Assembly (NCBI RefSeq): GCF_014203595.1 | Contig: NZ_JACHJK010000003.1 | Location: 248,001 to 312,000 of the forward strand | Source: Streptomyces echinatus | GTDB lineage: Bacteria; Actinomycetota; Actinomycetes; Streptomycetales; Streptomycetaceae | Length of the DNA stretch: 64,000 nt | Direction: 5' to 3' | Shown here: one piece after another, positions 53,388-62,508 of the stretch | Layout of the letters: each line of letters starts with the position of its first letter | How positions within the stretch are numbered: the first letter of the stretch is position 1 | Position numbers and translations under genes: made by a program | The notes under the pieces: generated by a model | Databases searched by the model: none | Told to the model about the DNA's origin: nothing | The model's input: only the letters and a program-made list of their open reading frames with translations

Positions 53388-56207
53388 TCAGGGCACGGCC
53401 GTGAGGGCGGGCACGAGGCCGAAAGCAGTCGAGACTGGGCGCGCCCACGCATCGAGTGCAGCACGAGTCCGCGCCGCGATCGCGGCGAGCAGATCCCCCG
53501 GGTCCTCGTCGACGGCGGTGGACAACACCAGGTCGTACCCGTCCACGGTGGGTTCCACGTACAGCGTCCGGCGGGACGGCGACACCTCCCGGCGCCATTG
53601 GCTCCGGAGAGTCCACGCGCCGGGTCCCGCCTGAGACGCCCACTCGTCGAACGGCAGGTACTCCTCCACGACGAGCAGATCGCGATAGAGGTCGGACTCC
53701 GGCGGGCAAGCCGCAGCCGATCTGATCCCGGCTTCGCCGAGGTGGGAGTGGCGGCGGGCGGCTTCGATCGACGCAGCGAGTCGTCGGGTCGCCTCGGGCC
53801 ATCGCTGGGAAGGACCGGCGAAGCGGGGCATGGGCAGCTCGGCGGTGAACTGGCCGACCATGCGCATCGCGCCGGGGAGCTCCGGCGGGCGCGCCGAGAC
53901 CCGCAGGCCCAGCGGTTCGTGCGGCGGCCGGGCGGTGGCCTCGGTGAAAGCGGTCGAGACGAGTGCCGCGGCGACCATGTTCGGTGTGGTGCCCGCCGCG
54001 GTGGATACAGCGGTGAGGTGGGACAGCACCTCGCGGCGCCGGGCGACGGCCCGCTCGCGCGACGGGCTTGGGCCGTCGTGTGGAGGGAACGCCGATCCGT
54101 CCAGCGCACGGGCCCAGAACTTCGCGTCGTCGCCGTCTCGTCGGCCGCCCAGCCACCGCCGGTACGTGCGACCGTCGTCGCCCAGCGGCGCGGGTGGTTC
54201 GTCCCCGGTCGCCAGTGCCGCGTAGGCCCGTTGCAGCTCCCGGATGAGGGTCGGGAACGACCAGCCGTCGATGAGGGCGTTGTGGAAGGCGAGGGCGAGG
54301 CTGCTGTCCCGTGCGCCGACGAACAGTGCTGCTCTCATGAGCGGCGCGTTGGGCCGGAAGGGGATACCGAGCTGTGCCGTGAGCCAGTCGCGGGCTGCCT
54401 GGTGGGTGTCCGTGTCGGAGCGGGTGGTCAGTTCCGGTGCGGACGGCGCGGCTGTCTGGCTCCAGTCGCGTCCGAGCGCCGGGTAGCGCTCGATGACCTT
54501 CTGCCAGGCCCGGCGAGCGACCGAGGGCGTCAGCACCTCCGCGAAGGTCAGAACCGACTGCTCATGCATCGGCTGTGTCCCCCAGTCCGTGCGGTCGGTC
54601 CGTGCCAGGAGGCTCTTTTCGAGGGGAGTGAAGGACGAAGGCGAGAGGAACGTGGTCGTCGTGCTCGTGTCGCCCGGCTGCCGTCGCTCGGCGTAGGCCG
54701 CCGCTCCTCGGGCTGTCGGCCGATCCAGCAGTGTGCCGACCGTGCAGGGGATGCCGTGCTCGGCGAGGTCGACGACGATCGACATGAGGGTGAGCGAGCT
54801 GTGACCGGCGCGGAGCAGGTCCTCGTCCGGCCCGACCGGTTCCCGGGTGACACGCCGAACGGCCGCCAGAACGCGGGCGAGCAGGTCAGCCGAGTCGGAG
54901 CTGTCGGCTTCGGGCCCGATGCCGGCCGCCCGCAGCCATCCGGGTTCTCCCAGCAGCTCCGCGACCGGCCGGGACGGTTCGGAGAGTACGGCCACCGTAC
55001 GGTCCAAGAGTCCGGCGACATGGCCGGCGGGCACCCGGGCCAGGTCGAACTGCGCCCGGAGCATGACCTCGTCAGTCCACACCGCGTCGAGGTTCAGGGC
55101 GAACTCGGTGTGCTCCGTGGTCCAGGCACGGCACCACGACAACCCGGGCGGTGGGTCGGGCAGGGCCGTCGAACGCTGCACGGTCAGCAGTGTGTCCGGT
55201 ACACCTTGACGGCCCGCCTCCGACGCTGCCATCAGGGTCTGTGGCAAGGAGACGCCGGGATGCAGACGTCGCGGGCCGGCTCGCCGCGCGAGCTGTGCGG
55301 CGAGGGTGAGGCCGGTGTCGGCGGGACCCACGCGGGCGGTGATCGGCAGGGTGGTCAGGAACAGCCCTCCGGTGTGCAACGCCCCGGGCACCAGTGCGCG
55401 CAGGTCGACTGCCAGGCTGAGACAGGCCGCCGGCTCCCCCCGGCCGTGCGCGAGGACGGCCAGCAGGGCAGCCTGTGTCACTGCCGCGGGCGTAGTGCCG
55501 TGGGTCGCGGCGTCCCGCCTGACCCGAGTGATGTCCGGCTTCACCCCGCGCTGCTCGGTGATGAGCTCGGACGGCCCGGTCGGTGGCGGCCAGGTCGGCA
55601 AGAGCATCGGCATGTCGGCGATGTCGGCGGCGAATTCCGTGAGCGGGTCATCGCCGGTGTCGGCCCACAGCCGCCGGGTGGCCGAGACCAGGTCGAGTCG
55701 CGGCACGTCGAGACGTCCCGCGTAGGCGTCGGCCAGGGACCGCAGCAGGAGCTCGACGGTGGTGCCGTCGGCCACGGCGTGGTGGTGACTCAGTACGAGC
55801 AGGGCGGCGGTGTCGCCTTCGATCAGCAGGTCCAGCCGCAGCAGCGGCCCGGCCCGCATGTCGAGCGTCTGACCCGCGCGGCGAACCAGTTCCCCGGCGA
55901 TGAGTTCACGCTGGGCCGGCGGTGTGCCGCGAAGGTCGTGTACCGCCCAGGTCTCGGCGTGGGGCTCGGTGCGCAAGACCTGGATCCAGCGGTCCTCGTG
56001 CCGGTGCAGCGTCAGGCGCGTGACCTGGTGATGGTGTTGCGTCTGCTCCCAGGCTCGCCGCAGTCGGTCCGGCTTCAGTGATCCGCTGACGCGCAGGACG
56101 CTCTGTTGCAGGTACTGTCCGGAGCCCTGGCTCGCCTCGGCCATCGCAACCTGCGCCGCCGTGCAGGGCAGCAACGCCTCGATCCTGGTTTCGGCGGGCG
56201 ATGTCAC
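53388..56207 (-). CDS. NRPS protein: C-PCP-C (terminal C with altered active site)
   Basis: A 939-residue protein from GTG 56207, which overlaps the preceding stop as GTGA. Domain 1 (about 1-430) is a condensation domain with LVLSHHHAVADGTTVELLLR, an intact HHxxxDG motif. A carrier domain at about 440-510 has LLRAGHSSLTLMSIVVDLAE with Ser470 as the phosphopantetheine site. Domain 3 (about 520-930) is again condensation-type, but its motif reads LAFHNALIDGWSFPTLIREL: the catalytic second histidine is Asn643. No adenylation domain is present, so the carrier must be loaded in trans or receive an intermediate. No thioesterase follows, so release may use the terminal domain in an unusual way or another protein. 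Confidence 0.88.
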   Translation of the reverse strand: MTSPAETRIEALLPCTAAQVAMAEASQGSGQYLQQSVLRVSGSLKPDRLRRAWEQTQHHHQVTRLTLHRHEDRWIQVLRTEPHAETWAVHDLRGTPPAQRELIAGELVRRAGQTLDMRAGPLLRLDLLIEGDTAALLVLSHHHAVADGTTVELLLRSLADAYAGRLDVPRLDLVSATRRLWADTGDDPLTEFAADIADMPMLLPTWPPPTGPSELITEQRGVKPDITRVRRDAATHGTTPAAVTQAALLAVLAHGRGEPAACLSLAVDLRALVPGALHTGGLFLTTLPITARVGPADTGLTLAAQLARRAGPRRLHPGVSLPQTLMAASEAGRQGVPDTLLTVQRSTALPDPPPGLSWCRAWTTEHTEFALNLDAVWTDEVMLRAQFDLARVPAGHVAGLLDRTVAVLSEPSRPVAELLGEPGWLRAAGIGPEADSSDSADLLARVLAAVRRVTREPVGPDEDLLRAGHSSLTLMSIVVDLAEHGIPCTVGTLLDRPTARGAAAYAERRQPGDTSTTTTFLSPSSFTPLEKSLLARTDRTDWGTQPMHEQSVLTFAEVLTPSVARRAWQKVIERYPALGRDWSQTAAPSAPELTTRSDTDTHQAARDWLTAQLGIPFRPNAPLMRAALFVGARDSSLALAFHNALIDGWSFPTLIRELQRAYAALATGDEPPAPLGDDGRTYRRWLGGRRDGDDAKFWARALDGSAFPPHDGPSPSRERAVARRREVLSHLTAVSTAAGTTPNMVAAALVSTAFTEATARPPHEPLGLRVSARPPELPGAMRMVGQFTAELPMPRFAGPSQRWPEATRRLAASIEAARRHSHLGEAGIRSAAACPPESDLYRDLLVVEEYLPFDEWASQAGPGAWTLRSQWRREVSPSRRTLYVEPTVDGYDLVLSTAVDEDPGDLLAAIAARTRAALDAWARPVSTAFGLVPALTAVP

Positions 56208-59200
56208 GGCGACGGCGCCTCCAGCTCGTTCAACAGGTCGTTCAATGACGTCGGGCTGAGGCCCAGCAGGTCGGCACCGGGCGGCGACGACGCCGTACCC
56301 GCTGACGCTGCCTGGGAGGCGGCGGCCGTCAGCACGGTGGGCACACCGTCGCGCAGTCCGGTGAGCCATCCGCGTCGGAACGGAGCGGACGTTGCGGGAT
56401 GGAAGGTGACGGTGAGCGTGGCCGTTCCCGGTTCGGCGGGGTCGATGTGGGCGTCGATGTGCACCAGGTGCGGACTCGACCGCGCGTTGTGGCCGGTGAC
56501 GGCCGGCACCAGACGCGCCGTCGGCAGCGAGGCCGCGCTGAACCGGACCGGCTGGTGGAGGATGTTGACGATGACGCCGACGCCTGGTGGGGCCGCCACG
56601 ACACGAGCCAAACGGCCGCGGTCGACGGCGGTGACCCTGGCCCGGCGTACCAGAGGCAGGGCCTGGGAGGGTGGAAGCTCCCGGGCCCGGTGGACGAGGT
56701 CGTTCTCGGTCAGCGCCGGCGTCAGGAGCGTGTAGCAGCCCGCGTCGGTGAGAGCGGATCGGCCGGGGACGAGGGGCCGCCCGTCGAGTTCCCGCCAGAC
56801 ACCGGCGACTGCGGTGTCCCGCCGCCCGGACAGGAGGATCGCGGTGGTGAGCAGGGCGGCGTCGAGATCCTCCAGGCCTGCGGAGGCGGGCAGCTCGACC
56901 CGCACATGTGTGGGGGTCGGCTGGGTCAGCGACTGCGCCTCCGACACCGTGGCGTTGCCGTGGACGACTGGGCCCCGGTCCGCCGCAGGGGCGGTGACGG
57001 ATCTCGTGACCTTGGCCGGCTCCAGCTCTTGGAGGGTGGCGAGCCAGCGCAGAAAATCGGAGTCCGCGTGGGGATCGGTCGCCGCTTCCTGCGGCGGGTC
57101 CTGACCCATGACCGCGGCCAACAGGTCCACCAGCCGCGACAGCGCCGCAACGTCGATCACTACGTGGGCGGCGGCGAGGAGGACGGTCAGTCGGCCGTCG
57201 GGATGCCGAAGGTAGGCCCCGACGAGGTTCACGCCGGCCTTCGAATCCAGGGCCCCCGCCGCCGCATCCAGCAGGCCGTCGTCGGCGGCCGCCTCGATGA
57301 CGGGTACCCGAACGGCACCGTCCCGAAGTGCGTAGCGCCACTCACCGTCGTCATTCCGGTGGATCGCCAGCCGCAACGCGACGGTCCCGGCGACCACGCG
57401 GTCCAGCGCCACGGCCAGCGTGTCCACGTCGATCAGCCACGGATCGAAGCGGACGGCCACGACGGGCGGGCAGGCGGTCGCCGAGGCGACCGCCATCGGC
57501 AGTACCGCGGAGGGCAGAACGCCTTGGAGCGGGGCCGCTGCCGGGCATGCCGTGGTCGATGAGGCGACGGCCCGCACGAACGCGTCCAGGGACTGGTTGG
57601 CGTACAGGGTGCCGATGTCGGTGGTGACGCCGACGGCGTCGAGGCGGGCCACCAGCTCCAGAGCGGTGAAAGAGTCCCCGCCGAGGGCGAAGAAGCCGGC
57701 CCCGCGGTCCAGGTCCGCTCCGGCTCCGAGGACCGCTCGCCAGGCGTCGTCGATGGGCGAGCCGTCCGCGGACGCGGGAGGGAGCGGGAGCCCTGTGCCC
57801 CCCGCCGGGGCGGAGTCCGTGTTCACGAGGTCCGTGGCCTCCCGCTCCAGGGCCCGGCGGTCCGACTTGCCGTTGCCGGTGACCGGCAGTTCCGACCGGA
57901 CGACGATCCGGGCGGGGACCATGTAGGACGGCAGCCTGGCGGCCAGGTCCGCCTTGAGGTCCGCCTCCGTAATCGGGCCGGTGCTCGTCACGAAGGCGAC
58001 GAGGGTGGCGTGACCGCGGCGCCGCACGCACACCACCGCGGCCGCGTCGACATCGTCGACGGCGCGCAGGGCCGCCGCGACCTCGCCCGTCTCGATCCGT
58101 CGGCCGCCCACCTTCACCTGGTGATCCTGCCGGCCCAGGTAGTGCACCACGCCGCTGTCGTCAAGGTAGCCGATGTCCCCGGTGCGGTACATCAGGCCGG
58201 CACCGCAGGGATCGGGCCCGAAGGCGGGACGGACGTCGGGCCCGATGTAGCCATTGCCGACGCAGAGCCCGGCGACGGCGATCTCGCCCGCGTATCCGTG
58301 CGGCCGGTGCCGCTGCCACTGGTCGAGCACTGAGAGGCGCACGTTTCGAGCGGCGGGGCCCAATGGTGCCGTGTGGCCCGGTTCATCGCCGTGGACCTGG
58401 TGCAGAGTGATGTCGTCGGCGGCCTCGGCGGGACCGTAGGCATTGGTGATGCTGACGTCCGGGAGCAGTTCCAGCAGGCGGCGGCACAGCTCCATCGGCA
58501 GTGGTTCCCCGGTCGGCAGAAGGTGCCGCAGTGGACGGAGCATCGTCGTGTCCAGCGCACCGGCGGCCGCCAACGCGCCGAGGACGTCGAGCAGCGAAGG
58601 CACCGCCTCGAGGACCGTGACCTGATCGGCGGCCACCGCCTGTGCCAGCAGCAACGGGTCGCGTGCCTCACCGTCGTCGACGATGCGCACCGAGGCGCCG
58701 ACGGTGAGCGCCGCCACGCACTGCCAGACGTGTACGTCGAACCCGAGGGGCGCGTTCTGGGCGATGCAGTCGTCGGCACCGATGCCGATGTCGAGCATCA
58801 TCTCGAGGTGGTTGTTCATGGCCGTGAGCCCGATCTCGACTCCCTTGGGCGCACCGGTCGACCCGCTGGTGAACAGAACGTACGCGGGATGTCCCGCGGA
58901 CGGCGCGGGGCGGGCCACGAGAGCGGAGGGCGGCTGGTGGGGCCGCAGAACCGCGATCGCGCTCGACCGCAGCCGTGATCGCAGGCCGGTGCTCAGGTCC
59001 TGGTCGGTCAACAGCGCGGCCGGGCCGGTCTGGTCGAGCATCTGGAGCATGCGGGGCTCCGGATTGGCGACGTCGACCGGCACGTACACGGCGCCCAGGC
59101 CCCAGATCGCCAACTGTGCGGCGATCAGGGCCGGTCCGCGGCGCAGATGGACGGCGACCCGGTCTCCCTCGGTGACTCCATGCTCGGTCAGGGCCACTTG

Positions 59201-60649
59201 CACACCGCCCGCCAGGCCGGCCAACGCTTCGTAGGTGAGGCTGTCCGAGCCGCGCCGCAGGGCGGTCAGTGCGGCAGGCTGGGCCATGAATCGCTCGGTC
59301 ACCGTCTGGAGGGGGACGGTGGCTGCGGGGCCGGTTCCCAGCCGGTGCAGAGCGTCGTGCTCGGCCTGGCCCACCACGTGCAGGCCCGTCAGCGGGGCGG
59401 TGTCGACGTCGCCTCCGGTCACCGCCGTGAGGAGTCGCAGGAAGACGGCGGCGACCGTGTCGAGGTCTGTTTGGTCGAGCCGTCTTCCGTCGGCGTGCCA
59501 GCGCAGTGCCGTGTGGTCGCCGCCGTCCACCACGGACAGCGTGACGGCGTACTGGGTCGCGGGGTCGGGCACCGGCACCTCTGTGACCCGCCAGCCGGCT
59601 TGCTGGAGATCCGCCGGCGGACGCCAGGCCGGCATGTGGTTGAACTCGTAGTCGGCGAAGACGCTGGTTCCGTCGGGCCGGCGGGCCGGTCGCAGCAATC
59701 CGAGTACGTCGGCGAACGGCTCGTCCCTGTGCCGCAGGGCGGCCACGAAACGCTCACGGGTGCGCTGGGCGAAGCCTGGGGCATTCTCCTGGTCGCTCAG
59801 GCGGCTGTGTACGGGCACCGTGGTGGTCGCCATCGAGATGTCGGCGTCCCCGCGTCGGAGCAGGCTCACCTGGCTGGTGAGGACGACTTCGCCGGCGTCG
59901 CTCCAGCGGTGCAGTGTCGCCGCGAAGACCGTCAGCAGCACCGAGGCATGGCTGTGCCCGTGTCGCCGCGCCCACATCCGCAGCCGTGCGTCGAGATCCC
60001 GGCCGACCAGGTCGCGCCTGTGCAGCAGGCCCCCGGTGGGCGTGCGGCCTTCCCGTTCGGGCAGGCTCTGTACGAGGTCGTCACCGAACTCCGCCAGCCA
60101 GTAGGCCGCGTCCGCGCGGGGCGCGGTTTTGGTCCTGCGGATGGCCGGCGCCGGTGCGACCGCCACGGCGTCAGCGCCTCGCTCGCACCGCACCCATTCC
60201 TGTAGAAGGCGGGAGACCAGGCGGTTGAAGCCGATGCCGTCCACGACCAAGTGGTGGGCGACCACGACCAGCGTGAACCCGGAGCCGCTGCCGCGCCGGC
60301 TCTCCAGCAGGTGGGCCCGCAGCATCGGCGGGTCGTCGAGATCGAACGGCTCGGCCATCGCCTGGGCGATGGCAGCGTTCAGATCGGTGTCCGGGGGCAG
60401 CCGGCGCGCACGCACTCCGGTCGAGGCCTCTGACCTGAGGAACGGGCGGGGTCGGCCCGCGTCGTCCAGTACCCCCAGCCGCAGCGCGGGCCAGTCGGCG
60501 ACGAGCCGGTCCAGGGCGCTCTGAAGCGCCGCCGGAGAGCCGGCACCAGTCAGGTCGAGCACCCGGCACAGGTGATGGGCGGGTTGTGCCGCCAGCCGTT
60601 GGGCAGCCCAGATGTCGCGCTGGGCCGGGGTGAGGTGCACGGTGTTCAT
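56204..60649 (-). CDS. NRPS protein: C-A-PCP-C/E-like
   Basis: A 1481-residue protein, ATG 60649 overlapping the preceding stop as ATGA. A condensation domain (1-430) has VVAHHLVVDGIGFNRLVSRL. The adenylation domain (about 450-945) shows VLFTSGSTGAPKGVEIGL, NAPLGFDVHVWQC, ITNAYGPAEAADDITLHQ, YRTGDIGYLDDSGVVHYLGR and lysine 928 in TGNGKSDRRAL. The carrier has FFALGGDSFTALELV (Ser993). The last domain (about 1040-1460) is condensation-superfamily with LLAAAHVVIDVAALSRLVDL: His1162 and Asp1166 remain, but the first His and the Gly are replaced. Binding-pocket residues read about D, V, W, E, L, T, A, D, D, K, which suggests a basic amino acid such as 2,4-diaminobutyrate (inference). Confidence 0.9.
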   Translation of the reverse strand: MNTVHLTPAQRDIWAAQRLAAQPAHHLCRVLDLTGAGSPAALQSALDRLVADWPALRLGVLDDAGRPRPFLRSEASTGVRARRLPPDTDLNAAIAQAMAEPFDLDDPPMLRAHLLESRRGSGSGFTLVVVAHHLVVDGIGFNRLVSRLLQEWVRCERGADAVAVAPAPAIRRTKTAPRADAAYWLAEFGDDLVQSLPEREGRTPTGGLLHRRDLVGRDLDARLRMWARRHGHSHASVLLTVFAATLHRWSDAGEVVLTSQVSLLRRGDADISMATTTVPVHSRLSDQENAPGFAQRTRERFVAALRHRDEPFADVLGLLRPARRPDGTSVFADYEFNHMPAWRPPADLQQAGWRVTEVPVPDPATQYAVTLSVVDGGDHTALRWHADGRRLDQTDLDTVAAVFLRLLTAVTGGDVDTAPLTGLHVVGQAEHDALHRLGTGPAATVPLQTVTERFMAQPAALTALRRGSDSLTYEALAGLAGGVQVALTEHGVTEGDRVAVHLRRGPALIAAQLAIWGLGAVYVPVDVANPEPRMLQMLDQTGPAALLTDQDLSTGLRSRLRSSAIAVLRPHQPPSALVARPAPSAGHPAYVLFTSGSTGAPKGVEIGLTAMNNHLEMMLDIGIGADDCIAQNAPLGFDVHVWQCVAALTVGASVRIVDDGEARDPLLLAQAVAADQVTVLEAVPSLLDVLGALAAAGALDTTMLRPLRHLLPTGEPLPMELCRRLLELLPDVSITNAYGPAEAADDITLHQVHGDEPGHTAPLGPAARNVRLSVLDQWQRHRPHGYAGEIAVAGLCVGNGYIGPDVRPAFGPDPCGAGLMYRTGDIGYLDDSGVVHYLGRQDHQVKVGGRRIETGEVAAALRAVDDVDAAAVVCVRRRGHATLVAFVTSTGPITEADLKADLAARLPSYMVPARIVVRSELPVTGNGKSDRRALEREATDLVNTDSAPAGGTGLPLPPASADGSPIDDAWRAVLGAGADLDRGAGFFALGGDSFTALELVARLDAVGVTTDIGTLYANQSLDAFVRAVASSTTACPAAAPLQGVLPSAVLPMAVASATACPPVVAVRFDPWLIDVDTLAVALDRVVAGTVALRLAIHRNDDGEWRYALRDGAVRVPVIEAAADDGLLDAAAGALDSKAGVNLVGAYLRHPDGRLTVLLAAAHVVIDVAALSRLVDLLAAVMGQDPPQEAATDPHADSDFLRWLATLQELEPAKVTRSVTAPAADRGPVVHGNATVSEAQSLTQPTPTHVRVELPASAGLEDLDAALLTTAILLSGRRDTAVAGVWRELDGRPLVPGRSALTDAGCYTLLTPALTENDLVHRARELPPSQALPLVRRARVTAVDRGRLARVVAAPPGVGVIVNILHQPVRFSAASLPTARLVPAVTGHNARSSPHLVHIDAHIDPAEPGTATLTVTFHPATSAPFRRGWLTGLRDGVPTVLTAAASQAASAGTASSPPGADLLGLSPTSLNDLLNELEAPSP

Positions 60650-62508
60650 GGCGTCTCCCTGCCGGCCGGACCCGGGGGCGTGCTGGACGGCTCCGTCGAT
60701 CGCAGGAGGCCGGTGAGCTGACCCATGGTGGGCGCGTCGAGGAAATCGGCGAGGTCCACCCAGTGACCGGTCTCGGTCTCGATGTCGTCGAGGAGTTCCA
60801 TCGCCCGTAGTGAGTCGCCGCCGACGGCGAAGAAGTCCTCGTCCGGTTCGCCGGTACCGGAGGTGTGCCGCCGCCAGAGTCGGCCGACGATCGTGTCGAC
60901 TGCCCCGCCGCCGGCGTGCGGCACCGGCGGCGAAGTCCTGGTGGGAGCACCACCGCTGTCCATTCCCGTCTTGGCCGATGCGGTGACCTGGCGAAGGACG
61001 GCGGCTCGGTCGATTTTGTCGCTCGTGGTGATCGGCACGGCGGGAACCCGGTGCCAGACCGAGGGCGTCGGTGGCGGCAGGGCGTCCGCGCGGTCCGGCG
61101 CGTCGGCGGTCGAGTCGGCCGGGAGGGGGACCCACACGCAGTGCAGGCGGTCGTCGTGGACAGTGACGGCCGCGTCACGGACGTCGGGCAGAGTGCGCAG
61201 CGCTGCCTCGATCGCGGTCAGCCGGATCCTCCGGCCGTGCAGCTTGGTCTCATCGTCCTCGCGTCCCACCACCACCAGGTCGCCGCCGTCGGTCAGTGTC
61301 CCGATGTCGCCGGTGTGGAGCGTCTGCGGTGGGCACGGCCCGAAAGCCGGTCCCCGCGGTTGGAACCGCTCCCCCCGTGTCTGGCCGCCGACCGGGGCGA
61401 GGTAGCCGTGGGCGACGCCCGCGCCTCGCACGATGATCCTTCCGGTCGCTCCGGGTCCGACCCGGACGCCGGCCTCGTCGACCACTTCCACCATGATTCC
61501 GGGCAGGGGGCGGCCGACCGGGATCGGCACCGGATCGGCTGTCCGCGCCGCCCCGGCCGTGGTCTCGGGCCCCGCCTCGAAGGTGGTGACGCATACGGCG
61601 GCCTCGGACGGGCCGTAGGCGTTCACCACGGCCCTTGCCAGGCCGGCCAGTTCAGCGGCCAGTGCGGTGTCCAGGGGTTCACCGGCACTGACCAGGGTCT
61701 CCAGCCGGATCCCAGCGACTTTCCACACGGACAGCACGACGCGCCACACGCTCGGGGGCAGGACGGCGTGGGTCACGCCGGTGGACCGCATCCGGGCGGC
61801 GAGCGCGGACGCCCGTTGCCACGACCCGTCGTCGCAGCAGACCACGGCCCCTCCGGCCAGCAGCGCCGGCAGCAGATCGGCCAGGACGGCGTCGTAGCCG
61901 AACGGCGCGAACAGCAGGGCCCTGCTGTCGACGCTCAGCCGGTACCGCTCGACGAGCGCGGTCACGGTGTTGCGCAGTCCGTCGGCGTGGTTGAGGACCG
62001 GTGCCGGTGGCCCCGTACTGCCGCTGGTGGCGATGACGTACGCGGGACGGGCGCAGGGCAGCGGCGTCCCGGTCACCGTGCCGGTCAACGCCCAGGGCTG
62101 CCCGAGCACTTCCAGCCCGGTGTCGTTCCCGGCGACCGCCCGTGGGCCGAGGGCCGCGGAATCCGCCGGCCGTAGTACCGGCGGTTCGACGCGCGCGCCG
62201 TCCGGTGTCCGCGCGCCGTGCTCGTCGCCCAGCACCGGCACCAGACCCAGCCGCCAGATAGACAGCAGCGCCACGACGGCATCCGCGCGGCTGCGTGGGG
62301 AAGCGAGTGCGAGCGGCGCTCCGGGCCGGGTCACCGCGAGACAGCGGAACAGCTCTGCCGCGCACGTCTCCACGGCGGCGCGGAGCTCGCCGGCGCTCCA
62401 CGCCCGGTTCACGCCGATCAGAGCCGTACGGGTTTCGTCCCGGGCGGCGAGCCGGTCGAAAAGCCACCGCATCCCGGGAAGCGGGTCCGGCAGGGGAACA
62501 CGGGTCAT
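60646..62508 (-). CDS. NRPS loading protein: A-PCP
   Basis: A 620-residue protein, ATG 62508 overlapping the preceding stop. The adenylation domain (about 10-510) shows YVIATSGSTGPPAPVLN (A3, lacking the usual Lys), FAPFGYDAVLADLLPALLAG (A4), VVNAYGPSEAAVCVTTFEAG (A5), LHTGDIGTLTDGGDLVVVGR (A7/A8) and lysine in TTSDKIDRAAVLR (A10). The carrier domain has FFAVGGDSLRAMELL, Ser566. With no condensation domain it probably starts the chain. Binding-pocket residues read about D, A, A, V, V, A, A, V, C, K, close to codes for aromatic residues (Phe-like AAVCK ending); this is inference. Confidence 0.9.
   Translation of the reverse strand: MTRVPLPDPLPGMRWLFDRLAARDETRTALIGVNRAWSAGELRAAVETCAAELFRCLAVTRPGAPLALASPRSRADAVVALLSIWRLGLVPVLGDEHGARTPDGARVEPPVLRPADSAALGPRAVAGNDTGLEVLGQPWALTGTVTGTPLPCARPAYVIATSGSTGPPAPVLNHADGLRNTVTALVERYRLSVDSRALLFAPFGYDAVLADLLPALLAGGAVVCCDDGSWQRASALAARMRSTGVTHAVLPPSVWRVVLSVWKVAGIRLETLVSAGEPLDTALAAELAGLARAVVNAYGPSEAAVCVTTFEAGPETTAGAARTADPVPIPVGRPLPGIMVEVVDEAGVRVGPGATGRIIVRGAGVAHGYLAPVGGQTRGERFQPRGPAFGPCPPQTLHTGDIGTLTDGGDLVVVGREDDETKLHGRRIRLTAIEAALRTLPDVRDAAVTVHDDRLHCVWVPLPADSTADAPDRADALPPPTPSVWHRVPAVPITTSDKIDRAAVLRQVTASAKTGMDSGGAPTRTSPPVPHAGGGAVDTIVGRLWRRHTSGTGEPDEDFFAVGGDSLRAMELLDDIETETGHWVDLADFLDAPTMGQLTGLLRSTEPSSTPPGPAGRETP

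Noticed and set aside
53379..56081. Plus-strand frame of 900 codons over the NRPS C-PCP-C gene
   Set aside because: The antisense frame has no domain and an Arg/Gly-rich composition, whereas the minus strand shows C and PCP motifs.
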